Shown here: positions 8,336 to 17,477 of the stretch, one piece after another
How positions within the stretch are numbered: position 1 is the first letter of the stretch
How the letters are laid out: every line of letters begins with the position of its first letter
Source: Clostridia bacterium
Lineage (GTDB): Bacteria > Bacillota > Clostridia > Acetivibrionales > STF1-152
Direction of reading: 5' to 3'
DNA: 49,667 nt
Assembly (NCBI GenBank): GCA_028280575.1
Contig: JANQLN010000045.1
Location: 1 to 49,667, forward strand
Position numbers and translations under genes: made by a program
The notes under the pieces: model-generated
Told to the model about the DNA's origin: nothing
Seen by the model: only the letters and a program-made list of their open reading frames with translations
Databases searched by the model: none

Positions 8336-9169
8336 TTAACCTTTTATTCCACTTCCAATCATGCCTTGTACGAAATACTTCTGTGTAAATGCAAATATCA
8401 ATATACAGGGTATGACAGCCAAAGAAGCTGCTGCCATCTGCAAAGAATATTTAGGACCTACCTCACCCTGGAAATACTGCAATCCTACTGAAACCATTTG
8501 CTTTTCCCTTGAGCTTATAAAAACATATGCCGACACAAATTCGTTCCATGCCCATATGAAAGTAAACAAGATCATTGTTATAAGAACAGGTTTTGACAAA
8601 GGTAAAATAATACTGTAATATACTTTGAAATGAGAGCATCCGTCTATTATTGCCGCTTCACTTAGGGAATGGGGAATTGTAATGAAAAATTGCCTTAATA
8701 GAAAGATGAAAAATACATCAACTATGCTCGTCAGTATAACTGTCCACTGCGAATCAATAAGGTTTAAATAGTCAAACACCAGATAACGAGCAACTACGGT
8801 TGTATCAGGAGTAACCATCATTGTAGAAATAAGCACTATAAATATTAGATCCCTTCCCTTAAAATTCAACCTGGAAAAAGCGTACGCAGCTGTTGTTACT
8901 AAAAAAAACCTCAAAGCAAGTGTTATACTAACCATAATAATAGTATTCAAATACCATTTAAAATACATATCATGGCTAAATAAATGTGAAAAGCTATTGT
9001 AATTTATTTTTTCAGGTATTATTCTCAGTGGATTTACAAACACAGCCGCTTCATGCTTAAAAGCAGCCGATACCATAAAAACAAACGGCATAACTGTAAT
9101 AGCCCCGATCAAAGCCATTAAAACAGAATATATGATTTTTTTAAGTTTATTTTTTAATAGTGGACCCAT
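8336..9169 (-). CDS. ABC sugar transporter permease, MalG/YesQ-like
   Basis: Inner-membrane permease of a CUT1 carbohydrate importer, about 277 aa with six predicted helices. The EAA loop that docks the ATPase is present (EAAIIDGCSHFKVYYSIILP). The start was set at 9169 because GGAAGGGA precedes it, whereas the upstream in-frame ATG at 9187 has no ribosome binding site. It overlaps the end of the preceding permease gene by 16 nt, so the two are translationally coupled. No ATPase gene is present in the window; CUT1 systems often share one MsmX-like ATPase encoded elsewhere. Confidence 0.92.
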   Translation of the reverse strand: MGPLLKNKLKKIIYSVLMALIGAITVMPFVFMVSAAFKHEAAVFVNPLRIIPEKINYNSFSHLFSHDMYFKWYLNTIIMVSITLALRFFLVTTAAYAFSRLNFKGRDLIFIVLISTMMVTPDTTVVARYLVFDYLNLIDSQWTVILTSIVDVFFIFLLRQFFITIPHSLSEAAIIDGCSHFKVYYSIILPLSKPVLITMILFTFIWAWNEFVSAYVFISSREKQMVSVGLQYFQGEVGPKYSLQMAAASLAVIPCILIFAFTQKYFVQGMIGSGIKG

Positions 9170-10068
9170 TTTTTCTGTCCCTTCCATTGTATTATTGTAA
9201 CAATGAGGATGACAATAAACAATAAAACTGCTTGTGCCGACGCATAACTGTATTTATTAAACGTGAATGCCTCCTCATATATGTTTAAAGCTATAACTCT
9301 TGATGATGTACCAGGGCCTCCTCCATTTGTCAATCCCAATACTATTGCATAATTTTTAAATGAAATTATTATAGAAACAACAATGACCAGAAATATTGTT
9401 GGAGAAATCATAGGTAAAGTTACATAAAATATTCTTCCAAACAGTCCGGTCCCATCAATTTTTGAAGATTCATATAACTCATTTGGAACATTCTGTAATG
9501 ATGATAGAAATATAATCGTTTGAAAAGCCATAATAACCCAGATATTTATAATGCTTACAGTAGGCAATGATAATTTTGTACTATTCAGCCATAAAGGCAG
9601 ATTCTCACTCCCAAAAATACTCAGTATAGTGTTTACAGGTCCCTTCTTCGGTTCAAGGATAATTCTCCAAACCATGGAAATTGCTATTATATTAGAAACA
9701 TAAGGAAGGTATATCATGGTTCTTATAGTTCTTCTGAAGTAAAACTTCCTGTTTAGAAGAATTGCCATAAATAATGACGAAAAAAGCATCCCTGTAACAA
9801 ATATTAGTGAAAACTGAAAGGACCTTAAATATGAATCAATTGCTGTAGTATCTTTAAATACTCTGATAAAATTGGCCAGTCCTATAAATCTCAACTTTTC
9901 TACTGCATTGAGACTGTTAAAGTTCATAAAGCTTAGTATGAAGCTCATAAATATGGGAATAAACTGAAACACTAAAAAAACCAATACAAACGGGATCATG
10001 AATATATACCCTGTAATAGCTTCTTGATGTTTTAAAGATATTTTTAAATCGCTTAACATCCTTGACAT
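9154..10068 (-). CDS. ABC sugar transporter permease, MalF/UgpA/YesP-like
   Basis: 304-aa partner permease of the CUT1 importer, with about six transmembrane helices after a short basic N-terminus, and the EAA loop ELYESSKIDGTGLFGRIFYVT. Start ATG has GGGTGG 7 nt upstream. It lies between the binding-protein gene and the second permease gene on the minus strand, a standard order. It forms the heterodimeric channel with the 8336-9169 product. Confidence 0.92.
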   Translation of the reverse strand: MSRMLSDLKISLKHQEAITGYIFMIPFVLVFLVFQFIPIFMSFILSFMNFNSLNAVEKLRFIGLANFIRVFKDTTAIDSYLRSFQFSLIFVTGMLFSSLFMAILLNRKFYFRRTIRTMIYLPYVSNIIAISMVWRIILEPKKGPVNTILSIFGSENLPLWLNSTKLSLPTVSIINIWVIMAFQTIIFLSSLQNVPNELYESSKIDGTGLFGRIFYVTLPMISPTIFLVIVVSIIISFKNYAIVLGLTNGGGPGTSSRVIALNIYEEAFTFNKYSYASAQAVLLFIVILIVTIIQWKGQKKWVHY

Positions 10069-10091
10069 TCGATAACCACCCGTTTCTAATT

Positions 10092-10140
10092 GGATGAGCT
10101 GCTCTAAGCAAACTAAGCTCTAAGCCAACGCAGCTCATCC
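10092..10140 (-). other. Intercistronic stem-loop after the binding-protein gene
   Basis: Perfect 10-bp inverted repeat, GGATGAGCTG (10092-10101) and CAGCTCATCC (10131-10140), with a 29-nt loop that holds two copies of GCTCTAAGC. No U-run follows on the minus strand. A hairpin right after a binding-protein gene commonly protects that mRNA and reduces read-through, giving more binding protein than permease; that role is inferred. Confidence 0.6.
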
Positions 10141-10164
10141 AGCAAATATATTATAATGACTAAA

Positions 10165-11553
10165 TTATTCCTCGCTCTGTTCTCGTTCTGTTTTTATTGC
10201 TTCATCAACTTTGTTTTTAATATTCTTCACTGCTTCGTCAAGTCCTATTTCTCCAACAAGGTATCTTTCACCTTCCTGTTTAATAACTGAAGAATACTGG
10301 GCCGCAGCTTCACCAACTATTTTCTCATCTACAAAGCCAAGGTCATTATCAATAACTGCTTTCTTGTAATCTTCAACTGTTATTGAACCGCCGGATTTTT
10401 CTGCAATAGTTTTTATGACCTTATCCATCTCATCATCAGGCAAATCAACTCTTGCCGGAGGCGAACCAAAATATTTATACCAGTTTTCAACCACGAATTT
10501 AAGATATTCAAAAGCAGCATCCGGATTTTCAGTATTCTTGTTTATGCCATAAGCACCAGAAACACCCACGTTATTTTTTGCACCGGGATTTGCAGGGGGC
10601 TGTACAATACCGTAGTCAAAATCTCTGGGATACGTTTCAGTATCGTTTAGTATATTTACAAACCATGTACCAAAATACTGCATTGCCATTTTCCCGTTTA
10701 CAAACTCATTCCAGGCATACTTTTTGCTGGAATAATCCAACCAGCTTGGTTGAACCTTGTGAACACTGCTTAGTTCCTTGTAGAATTTAAGAGATTCTTT
10801 GTATTCGGGGGCATCAAAATTTGATGTGCCGTCAGCTTTATATCCGGTAACATTTTTCTGTCTTGCAATCATATAAAGATAATAATCCCAGTTGAACATA
10901 TTAGAACCGTAAATGCCTTTTTCATGGTCTGTTACTTTTTTTGCTGTTTCAATGTACTCAGCCCATGTCCACTCACCTTCCGGGTAAGGAACTTTTGCTT
11001 CATCAAAGATCTTCTTGTTGTAGAATACTGCCCATACTGTTGCTCCATTAGGTAAATAAAAAATTTCCCCGTCATATTTCTTTAAAAATTTCCCATAAAT
11101 CTTTTCAGCATCATACTTTTTGTCCTTAAACAGTTGATTTAATCCCATCAGTAAGCCGGTTGACGCATATTTATGCTGGATAACAGGCTGGTTAAGAAAT
11201 ACGATATCTGTTTCATCACCGGACAATAGGACTATATCAAGCTTTTTGTAGGCTTCTTGCCCCACTCCTGGCAAAACATTCAGCTTTATTTCTATACCTG
11301 TCCGGGCAGTAAAATCTTCTCTAAGCTTTTTGCTGTTTCCATCTTCAGCATCCTTACTGTCTACAAAAACTGTAACCATTTCGGGTTTTTTTTCTGTTTC
11401 CTTTTCTGTCGGAGCTTTTTGTGAAGACTTTGCCGGCTTTTGTGATTCTTCGTCATTTCCATCAGTTTTACTGTCTTTGTTGCACCCTGCAAACAATCCC
11501 AGTATCATCACAGCCAAAAGTAATGATACAATTACTCTAAATTTTAATTTCAT
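10165..11553 (-). CDS. Extracellular sugar-binding lipoprotein of ABC importer
   Basis: Solute-binding protein of family 1 (MalE/UgpB-like), 462 aa from the chosen start. The ATG at 11553 follows GGAGGAGG and begins a lipoprotein signal peptide with lipobox FAGC (Cys24); the longer in-frame start at 11601 lacks these. After a Lys/Ser/Glu-rich linker the mature domain has the family features: ...DIVFLNQPVIQHKYASTG, NGATVWAVFYNKKIF, and GAYGINKNTENPDAAFEYLKF. It captures oligosaccharide outside the cell and delivers it to the two permeases downstream. It is the first gene of the minus-strand operon and divergent from the two-component system. Confidence 0.92.
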   Translation of the reverse strand: MKLKFRVIVSLLLAVMILGLFAGCNKDSKTDGNDEESQKPAKSSQKAPTEKETEKKPEMVTVFVDSKDAEDGNSKKLREDFTARTGIEIKLNVLPGVGQEAYKKLDIVLLSGDETDIVFLNQPVIQHKYASTGLLMGLNQLFKDKKYDAEKIYGKFLKKYDGEIFYLPNGATVWAVFYNKKIFDEAKVPYPEGEWTWAEYIETAKKVTDHEKGIYGSNMFNWDYYLYMIARQKNVTGYKADGTSNFDAPEYKESLKFYKELSSVHKVQPSWLDYSSKKYAWNEFVNGKMAMQYFGTWFVNILNDTETYPRDFDYGIVQPPANPGAKNNVGVSGAYGINKNTENPDAAFEYLKFVVENWYKYFGSPPARVDLPDDEMDKVIKTIAEKSGGSITVEDYKKAVIDNDLGFVDEKIVGEAAAQYSSVIKQEGERYLVGEIGLDEAVKNIKNKVDEAIKTEREQSEE

Positions 11554-11911
11554 AGCTGTATCCTCCTCCGGGAGATATGGGTAAAAATTTAATTTCAGCA
11601 AATACTGCCACTGGATATAGTGCTATCCATATTATGGACAAATACAAATTACACAAAGTAATATTGGCATTTTTTAACTTTTATCCAAGTCTCCTGATAA
11701 AATGTCTTTTATAATTTAAGCAGCTTAAATCCTATTTCAATAATTTTACCATGCCATTTTTTAAAATAAAGGGGAGAATTTTTTGATTAATCTTGATATT
11801 TTTATGAATTCAAATAGAGTATTTATATAAATTCAAACATCTTTACTTTATAAATATTATAATCTATAATGAAAATACGGTTCATATATTTTTGCACAAG
11901 AAGGTGTTTGT
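11554..11911. promoter_or_regulatory. Divergent control region between importer and two-component genes
   Basis: 358-bp AT-rich region between the binding-protein gene (minus) and the response-regulator gene (plus). An inverted repeat TGGATA (11612-11617) and TATCCA (11624-11629), overlapping a second imperfect one (TCCATATTATGGA), lies 60-80 bp ahead of the binding-protein gene and could be a site for the AraC-type regulator. TATAAT boxes at 11858 and 11865 may serve the regulator gene, but no good -35 was seen. Assignment of function is inference. Confidence 0.4.
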
Positions 11912-13555
11912 ATGTCCGAAAAGTATAATCTAATTGTAGTAGATGACGAATTTGTTATTAGAGACGGTCTTTTGTCTTTCCACTGGGATAAACTTGGCTA
12001 TAAAGCTATCGGCAGTGCAGCTAACGGTCAGGAAGCTCTTGCGATAATGGAAAATAAAAACATAGATATCGTAGTAACAGATGTAAAAATGCCTGTTATG
12101 GATGGATTGGAGCTTAGCAGAATAATAAAGGCAAAATATCCTGATTGTAAAATAATCATACTTACCGGATATAAGGAATTTGATTATGCTAAAGCAGCAA
12201 TAAGTGCAGGTGTATATGATTATATTTTGAAACCTGTAAATATGAATCGGTTGGAGGCTCTTTTAGAGAGGCTTAAAGGTGATTTGGACAAGGAACGGGA
12301 ATCAGCCATACTTTTTTCCACATATAAAAAACAAGTGAAGCTTAGTATTCCTATTGCACGTGAATTTTTCTTCAAGTCCATAATTGAAAAAAGTGATTTT
12401 GATATTGAGGATATACAGGAAAAACTTGATTTACTTGAAATGCACCTTGATAAAAGATATTTCTCATGCTGTATATTTAAAATTAATTCTTCCTTTGATT
12501 TGCTTAATAATAAAATAAAAAGCACCTGTGAACAGCTGTTAAAAAAGTATTTTGAAAGTGAAGTCAAAGGCTTTTACTTTTTTACCGGCAGCTATGAAAT
12601 AATTTGTATATTGAACTTCCAGCCCGCAAACAGTTATTTACCTGCCCACTCCTATCTGTTGTCTTTATTAGGAAGAATCCATAGTGATTTAATTAAGATT
12701 TCAGATTGGGATAAATCAATACGTATTCATGCGGGAGCAGGTAATATATATAATAATATACAATCCCTGAAAAAATCATATCTTGAAGCTAAAAAATCTA
12801 CAGAACAGAAATTTTTTAATCCAGACAAAAGTATATTTTTTATCTGGAACAAAAATATGAAAATTGTTGGAGATTCTGGCGAGTATCCATATAAAGCTGA
12901 AAACAGACTTATAACTGTTATTTTTGAAGGCGGAAAGGAACAAATCGTCAAAAGCCTTGATAAATTTTGGAATGAAGCTATAAAAGTTTCAAATAAAAAT
13001 AATAGACAATCCTTTCAGAAGAATATTTTACAGCTTTTAAACATGCTTGAAAGGAAGCTTAAGAAGCTTGGTTTGGATATAGAGGATATATGCAGCATCA
13101 AACATTCTTACAATGATGTTGTCTTTGAAATTGACAGCCATATTAAGCTAAAAAAATACATTCAAGAAATTCTTTTTCAATGTTTTGAAGCTGTAAGCAA
13201 ATTCCAAAACAAACAAATGAGTTCCTGTCACCTTGCGATTCAAAAAGCAATTGATTATATAAAAAAGAACTATAATAGGAAAATTAATCAAAAAGAAGTG
13301 GCAAATCATGTTTACTTGAATACCAGTTACTTTAGTTTGCAGTTTAAAAAAGATACAGGAAAAAACTTTATTGATTACCTTACACAATATAGGATGAAAA
13401 AAGCAAAAGAGTTATTGGACAACGTGGATTTAAAAGTTTATGAAGTTGGGCAAATGGTAGGATATAATGACCCTAAGTATTTTACCGAGAGCTTTAAAAA
13501 AAATTTTTCATTAACACCTATGCAGTATAGAAACAAGATAATCAAGAATTTATAA
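11912..13555 (+). CDS. Response regulator with AraC-type DNA-binding domain (YesN-like)
   Basis: 547-aa cytoplasmic regulator. Residues 1-120 are a receiver domain with acidic pocket Asp11/Asp12, phospho-acceptor Asp57 (VVTDVKMPVMDG) and the conserved Lys in YILKPVN. The middle (about 130-435) is the poorly conserved linker typical of YesN regulators. The last 100 residues are a double helix-turn-helix AraC/XylS domain (AIDYIKKNYNRKI..., VGQMVGYNDPKYFTESFKK, TPMQYR). It is paired with the kinase gene 14 nt downstream and probably activates the divergent importer/GH16 operon. Confidence 0.93.
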   Translation: MSEKYNLIVVDDEFVIRDGLLSFHWDKLGYKAIGSAANGQEALAIMENKNIDIVVTDVKMPVMDGLELSRIIKAKYPDCKIIILTGYKEFDYAKAAISAGVYDYILKPVNMNRLEALLERLKGDLDKERESAILFSTYKKQVKLSIPIAREFFFKSIIEKSDFDIEDIQEKLDLLEMHLDKRYFSCCIFKINSSFDLLNNKIKSTCEQLLKKYFESEVKGFYFFTGSYEIICILNFQPANSYLPAHSYLLSLLGRIHSDLIKISDWDKSIRIHAGAGNIYNNIQSLKKSYLEAKKSTEQKFFNPDKSIFFIWNKNMKIVGDSGEYPYKAENRLITVIFEGGKEQIVKSLDKFWNEAIKVSNKNNRQSFQKNILQLLNMLERKLKKLGLDIEDICSIKHSYNDVVFEIDSHIKLKKYIQEILFQCFEAVSKFQNKQMSSCHLAIQKAIDYIKKNYNRKINQKEVANHVYLNTSYFSLQFKKDTGKNFIDYLTQYRMKKAKELLDNVDLKVYEVGQMVGYNDPKYFTESFKKNFSLTPMQYRNKIIKNL

Positions 13556-13569
13556 GGGAGTCTTAAATA

Positions 13570-16494
13570 ATGGCTTTATTCAATATGCTAAAGAAAATCA
13601 GGCACCTTGAAAAAAAGGCTTTAAGGAATATTGATATTCGTACAAGGCTTTTTGTTTGTTCAGTTTCAATTACCTTGATATCAATTTTCATGTTTTTTAT
13701 TACATTTCAAGTAATTTTTAACAGATACACTATGAAAAATTACGTGGAATTTAATAAAAATACATTCAGCCAATTAGAAAACTATTATAATTCGTATATA
13801 GAAAACCTTGATTTGTTTTTCAACAAAATTTATCTTAATAAAAAGGTGATATCCAACTTCACCGTAGAAACAAATGCATGGACATCAAAGGAAGTAAACG
13901 ACAGGATTATTTTTTTAGACAATGAGCTAAATAATATTTTCTTCAGCAAAAACAGTATAGATAATATTATCATACTTGGAAGAAATAATTTTCCATATAT
14001 ATATTCCTGGGGAGCATCGGGGCGTTTTGCAGGTGATGCTTTTAATTTTCATGAATATATTAAAAACTATAATATATTTTCAACCCAGGAAAGGGAAGTA
14101 CAGCCTTTTTTGTATGAAAAGCCTGGTGGCAATGCCCTACATAATCCTGTAGAAAATATCTTAAGTAAACATTTAAACAATAAGCTTATATACTACCGTA
14201 CAATCCGTTCAGATATTTCCGGTATTGAATGTATCATTATTTTCTGTATAGATCCCAACTTCCTGTCTGAATTTTATATTAAACCTAATCCGGATCAAAG
14301 CATTTATTTTACCGATGGCAACAATAACTTTATCTGGTCGAATAATACTAAAGATAGTTTCAATCTGCTTATAAACTATTTTACTCCCAGCCTTATGTAC
14401 CATATTGAGAAAATTAACAATGCTGATATTTTAATAACTTATAATCAAGCTGAACGCTATAATTTAAAATTAAGCAGTACAGTTGCCGTTAAAAGTATCT
14501 TAAAAAATTTTGAAAGGATTAAATACTATTCATTAATTTATGCTGTTATATGTTTGTTTTTTGTTTTAACTACATCATACTATTTTTCAAAAAAAATTTC
14601 TTCTCCGCTGCACTCTCTTTCAAAAAGCTTATATTCAGCTGGGTCAATACCTGATAAAGTGAATATGCCCTTAAGTATGTTGGAGAAAAAAATAAGCTTA
14701 AGAGGAAAAATCCTTTTCTATTTCACTCTTTCAACTTTAATACCTGTACTTGCATTTTCAATAATTCTTTTCAATAACTATTACAATATTTATGAAAGCT
14801 ATGCATTAGAACTTTCAGCACATAATATTACGCAGGCCAAAAAAAATATTGACCTTAAATTAAAGAGATTTAACGAATTCACTGTAGATATAACGTACAG
14901 TGATGCTGTCCAGAATCTGCTCAATAAACAGCAAATAACAACTTCCCCTTACAGTAACCTTTCATTGGATAAATTGATTGCGGATATCAAGTATTCAAAA
15001 AGGGAGTTTGTGTCTTTAAAACTTTACAGTAACAGCGGTGAAAATATATATTCAAGTATTTTCTTTGATAATCTTCCTTCTGAAAGCATCAATCAATATT
15101 TTATATCCTTAATGAATAAATCCAGGGGCAGGTTTACATTTATTGATTCAAATGAAAGTACAAGTGCAGGACCTATTCTTTCATTTGCAAGACAGGTTAA
15201 AAGCAAAAGATATACAAATTTCGCTAAAATAATCGGCTATATTTTTTTCTATACCGAACATGAAATGTTCAACAATATTATAAAAAACATCAGTTTTGAA
15301 AAAACAGGATTTGCGTTTTTAATGGATAAAAATGGTGATTTATTAGACCATCATAAAAAAAGCTTTGCTCTTAGTATTTTAAGCTCCAACAATTTATTTT
15401 CTGAAATACGTGAGAATTTTTCGGGTTTTTTCACAGCAGCCTATGATAAAAACAAGTACTTAATAACATATAACACTACAGATTCTTCCAACCTTAAGAT
15501 TGTAGGTGTCATACCGTATAATGAAATAAATAAAAAATTATTTCCCGTTATTAAATTCAGTTTTTTTATTCTTATCTCATGTATTTTGCTTATATTTTTT
15601 ATATCATCATTTATATCATACAGGATTACAAATCCTATTAATAAGCTAAAGCATTTAATGGAACAGGTTTCAAACAATAAGCTTGATTTAAAGATGAATT
15701 ATATTGGAAAAGATGAAATAGGCATGCTTTCCGATCAATTTAACAGTATGATAGACCGTTTAAATAAACTGATCAATGAAAGTTACCAATCCAAACTACG
15801 TGAAAAAGAGCTTATGTTTCTTGAAAAGGAAGCACAGCTAAACGCACTCCAGCAGCAAATAAACCCGCACTTTTTATACAACACTCTTGAATCCATTAAC
15901 TGGATGGCATATAAAATAGGAGCCTATAAAATTTGTGATATTGTATCTGCACTGGGCGACTTTTTTAGATGCAGCATTGCAAAAAGTAAAGAATTCATAA
16001 CCATTAAAGAAGAAATAAGCCATTTGAAAAACTATATATATATCCAGCAAATCAGATATCAAGGAAAATTTGAAGTTGAGTGGAACATCAGCAATGATGT
16101 AAATGAATATGAAACTGTAAAGCTGATTCTTCAGCCTATTGTTGAAAACTCAATAGTTCATGGTATTGATGGTCTTGAAACCGGTGGGATTATTGGAATT
16201 CACGGATATAAAAATAAGAACAGGATTTGTTTTAAAATCTCTGACAATGGAACCGGAATGTCTGACTGCCAACTCAAAGACCTGAAAGAAAAGCTTTTTG
16301 CCCCTCAAGGCAAAGAAAAAAGTGTAGGCATTTTTAATGTTCACAGGAGACTTAAGCTTTATTTTGATGATGAATGCAGCTTTGATATAGAAAGCAAGAA
16401 AGGAAGCGGTACCTCAGTTAGCTTTTCTATTCCAGCTTTAAAGTCAAAAGCTTGCAAATCTTCTACAGATAAATTACAGGGAGACCGGTATTAA
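13570..16494 (+). CDS. Histidine kinase with two extracytoplasmic sensor modules (YesM-like)
   Basis: 974-aa membrane kinase, far longer than the usual YesM type (near 580 aa). The order is TM1 (about 26-48), extracytoplasmic domain 1, TM2 (about 318-340), short cytoplasmic piece with a HAMP-like start (SKKISSPLHSL), TM3 (about 379-402), extracytoplasmic domain 2 (about 403-658), TM4 (about 660-684), HAMP (about 685-735), His_kinase dimerisation motif with His767 in NPHFLYNTLE, and an HATPase domain (N-box QPIVENSIVHG, G1 DNGTGM). The repeated TM-sensor-TM unit suggests an internal duplication or fusion of sensors. It would phosphorylate the regulator encoded upstream. The ligand is presumably an oligosaccharide or a loaded binding protein. 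Confidence 0.92.
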   Translation: MALFNMLKKIRHLEKKALRNIDIRTRLFVCSVSITLISIFMFFITFQVIFNRYTMKNYVEFNKNTFSQLENYYNSYIENLDLFFNKIYLNKKVISNFTVETNAWTSKEVNDRIIFLDNELNNIFFSKNSIDNIIILGRNNFPYIYSWGASGRFAGDAFNFHEYIKNYNIFSTQEREVQPFLYEKPGGNALHNPVENILSKHLNNKLIYYRTIRSDISGIECIIIFCIDPNFLSEFYIKPNPDQSIYFTDGNNNFIWSNNTKDSFNLLINYFTPSLMYHIEKINNADILITYNQAERYNLKLSSTVAVKSILKNFERIKYYSLIYAVICLFFVLTTSYYFSKKISSPLHSLSKSLYSAGSIPDKVNMPLSMLEKKISLRGKILFYFTLSTLIPVLAFSIILFNNYYNIYESYALELSAHNITQAKKNIDLKLKRFNEFTVDITYSDAVQNLLNKQQITTSPYSNLSLDKLIADIKYSKREFVSLKLYSNSGENIYSSIFFDNLPSESINQYFISLMNKSRGRFTFIDSNESTSAGPILSFARQVKSKRYTNFAKIIGYIFFYTEHEMFNNIIKNISFEKTGFAFLMDKNGDLLDHHKKSFALSILSSNNLFSEIRENFSGFFTAAYDKNKYLITYNTTDSSNLKIVGVIPYNEINKKLFPVIKFSFFILISCILLIFFISSFISYRITNPINKLKHLMEQVSNNKLDLKMNYIGKDEIGMLSDQFNSMIDRLNKLINESYQSKLREKELMFLEKEAQLNALQQQINPHFLYNTLESINWMAYKIGAYKICDIVSALGDFFRCSIAKSKEFITIKEEISHLKNYIYIQQIRYQGKFEVEWNISNDVNEYETVKLILQPIVENSIVHGIDGLETGGIIGIHGYKNKNRICFKISDNGTGMSDCQLKDLKEKLFAPQGKEKSVGIFNVHRRLKLYFDDECSFDIESKKGSGTSVSFSIPALKSKACKSSTDKLQGDRY

Positions 16495-16647
16495 AAAATT
16501 CGTAATATCAAGGACATAAATGGATTATCAGGAATATTGATGATTAAATACAGTTTTAATATACTGTAAGGTGTCTATTTAACGTCAAAGGAGTTTTTTG
16601 TGTATTTTTAAAATACTGTAAAGAATAAAAAAGGGAGTGTAAATGAT

Positions 16648-17394
16648 ATGGGAAAAATAGGATTGCAGTTATGGTCTGTAAAGGGATTGTGTGCAGAGGA
16701 TTTTGCAGATGCACTGAAGAAGGTATCGGATATCGGGTATGATGGAGTTGAATTTGCGGGCTTTTATGATATGCCTTCAGAAGACCTTAAAAAAATACTG
16801 GACGATCTGGGTCTTGACGCGTGCAGCAGCCATACCAGAATTAACCTTTTGAAAGACAGTTTTGACGAAGTGATTGAGTACAACAGGGTGATCGGCAATG
16901 AGTATATAATCTGCCCTTATTTGCCGGATGATATGAGAGGCAGTGCCGATGAATGGAAAAGAACTGCGGAGCTTTTTAATGAATGGGGCCGAAAATGCAG
17001 GGATAATGGAATGAAGTTTGGATATCACAACCATGCCTTTGAATTTGAAAAGGTTGACGGCAAGTATGGTTATGATATACTTGGGGAAAATACGGACCCT
17101 GGTCTGGTGCTTTTTGAAATTGATACATACTGGGTAGAATATGCAGGATTGAAATCCATAGATTTTATGAAAAAATATAATGACCGTCTGGATCTTTTGC
17201 ATATTAGAGAGCTTAAAAGCTTTGAAGAGAAAAAAAGCACCGAAATAGGCAATGGAGTTATGGACTTTAAGAGCATAACAAGAATGGCAAAAGTATTTGG
17301 CACCGAATGGTTTATTATTGAGCAGGGGGATTTTGAAAAGCCTCATCTGCAAAGTGTTACAGAAGGCTATGAGTACTTAAGGTCGATTCTATAG
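16648..17394 (+). CDS. Sugar phosphate isomerase/epimerase (TIM barrel)
   Basis: 248-aa cytoplasmic protein of the xylose-isomerase-like TIM-barrel family (AP endonuclease 2 superfamily, IolE/IolI/ketose-epimerase relatives). Start motif GLQLWSVKG, SSHT at the end of strand 3, the family signature GYHNHAFEF, and metal-ligand acidic residues in EIDTYW and LLHIRE are visible. Start ATG follows AAGGGAGTG. The family isomerises or epimerises free or phosphorylated sugars at a divalent-metal centre; the substrate is not evident. It lies 153 bp after the kinase gene and 83 bp before the propeller gene, so it fits as the intracellular step of the locus. Confidence 0.82.
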   Translation: MGKIGLQLWSVKGLCAEDFADALKKVSDIGYDGVEFAGFYDMPSEDLKKILDDLGLDACSSHTRINLLKDSFDEVIEYNRVIGNEYIICPYLPDDMRGSADEWKRTAELFNEWGRKCRDNGMKFGYHNHAFEFEKVDGKYGYDILGENTDPGLVLFEIDTYWVEYAGLKSIDFMKKYNDRLDLLHIRELKSFEEKKSTEIGNGVMDFKSITRMAKVFGTEWFIIEQGDFEKPHLQSVTEGYEYLRSIL

Positions 17395-17477
17395 GAAAAA
17401 GAGGTGTTAAATACACATAAATTTATATTTAAGCACAAAATTTTTGTACTTAAAAAATTTAAAAAGGGGTTGAGTTA

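Noticed and set aside
8361..8618. Open frames on the strand opposite the permease, GH16, GH106-like and sulfatase genes
   Set aside because: They overlap well-supported genes in full and encode no recognisable domain; they are shadow frames.
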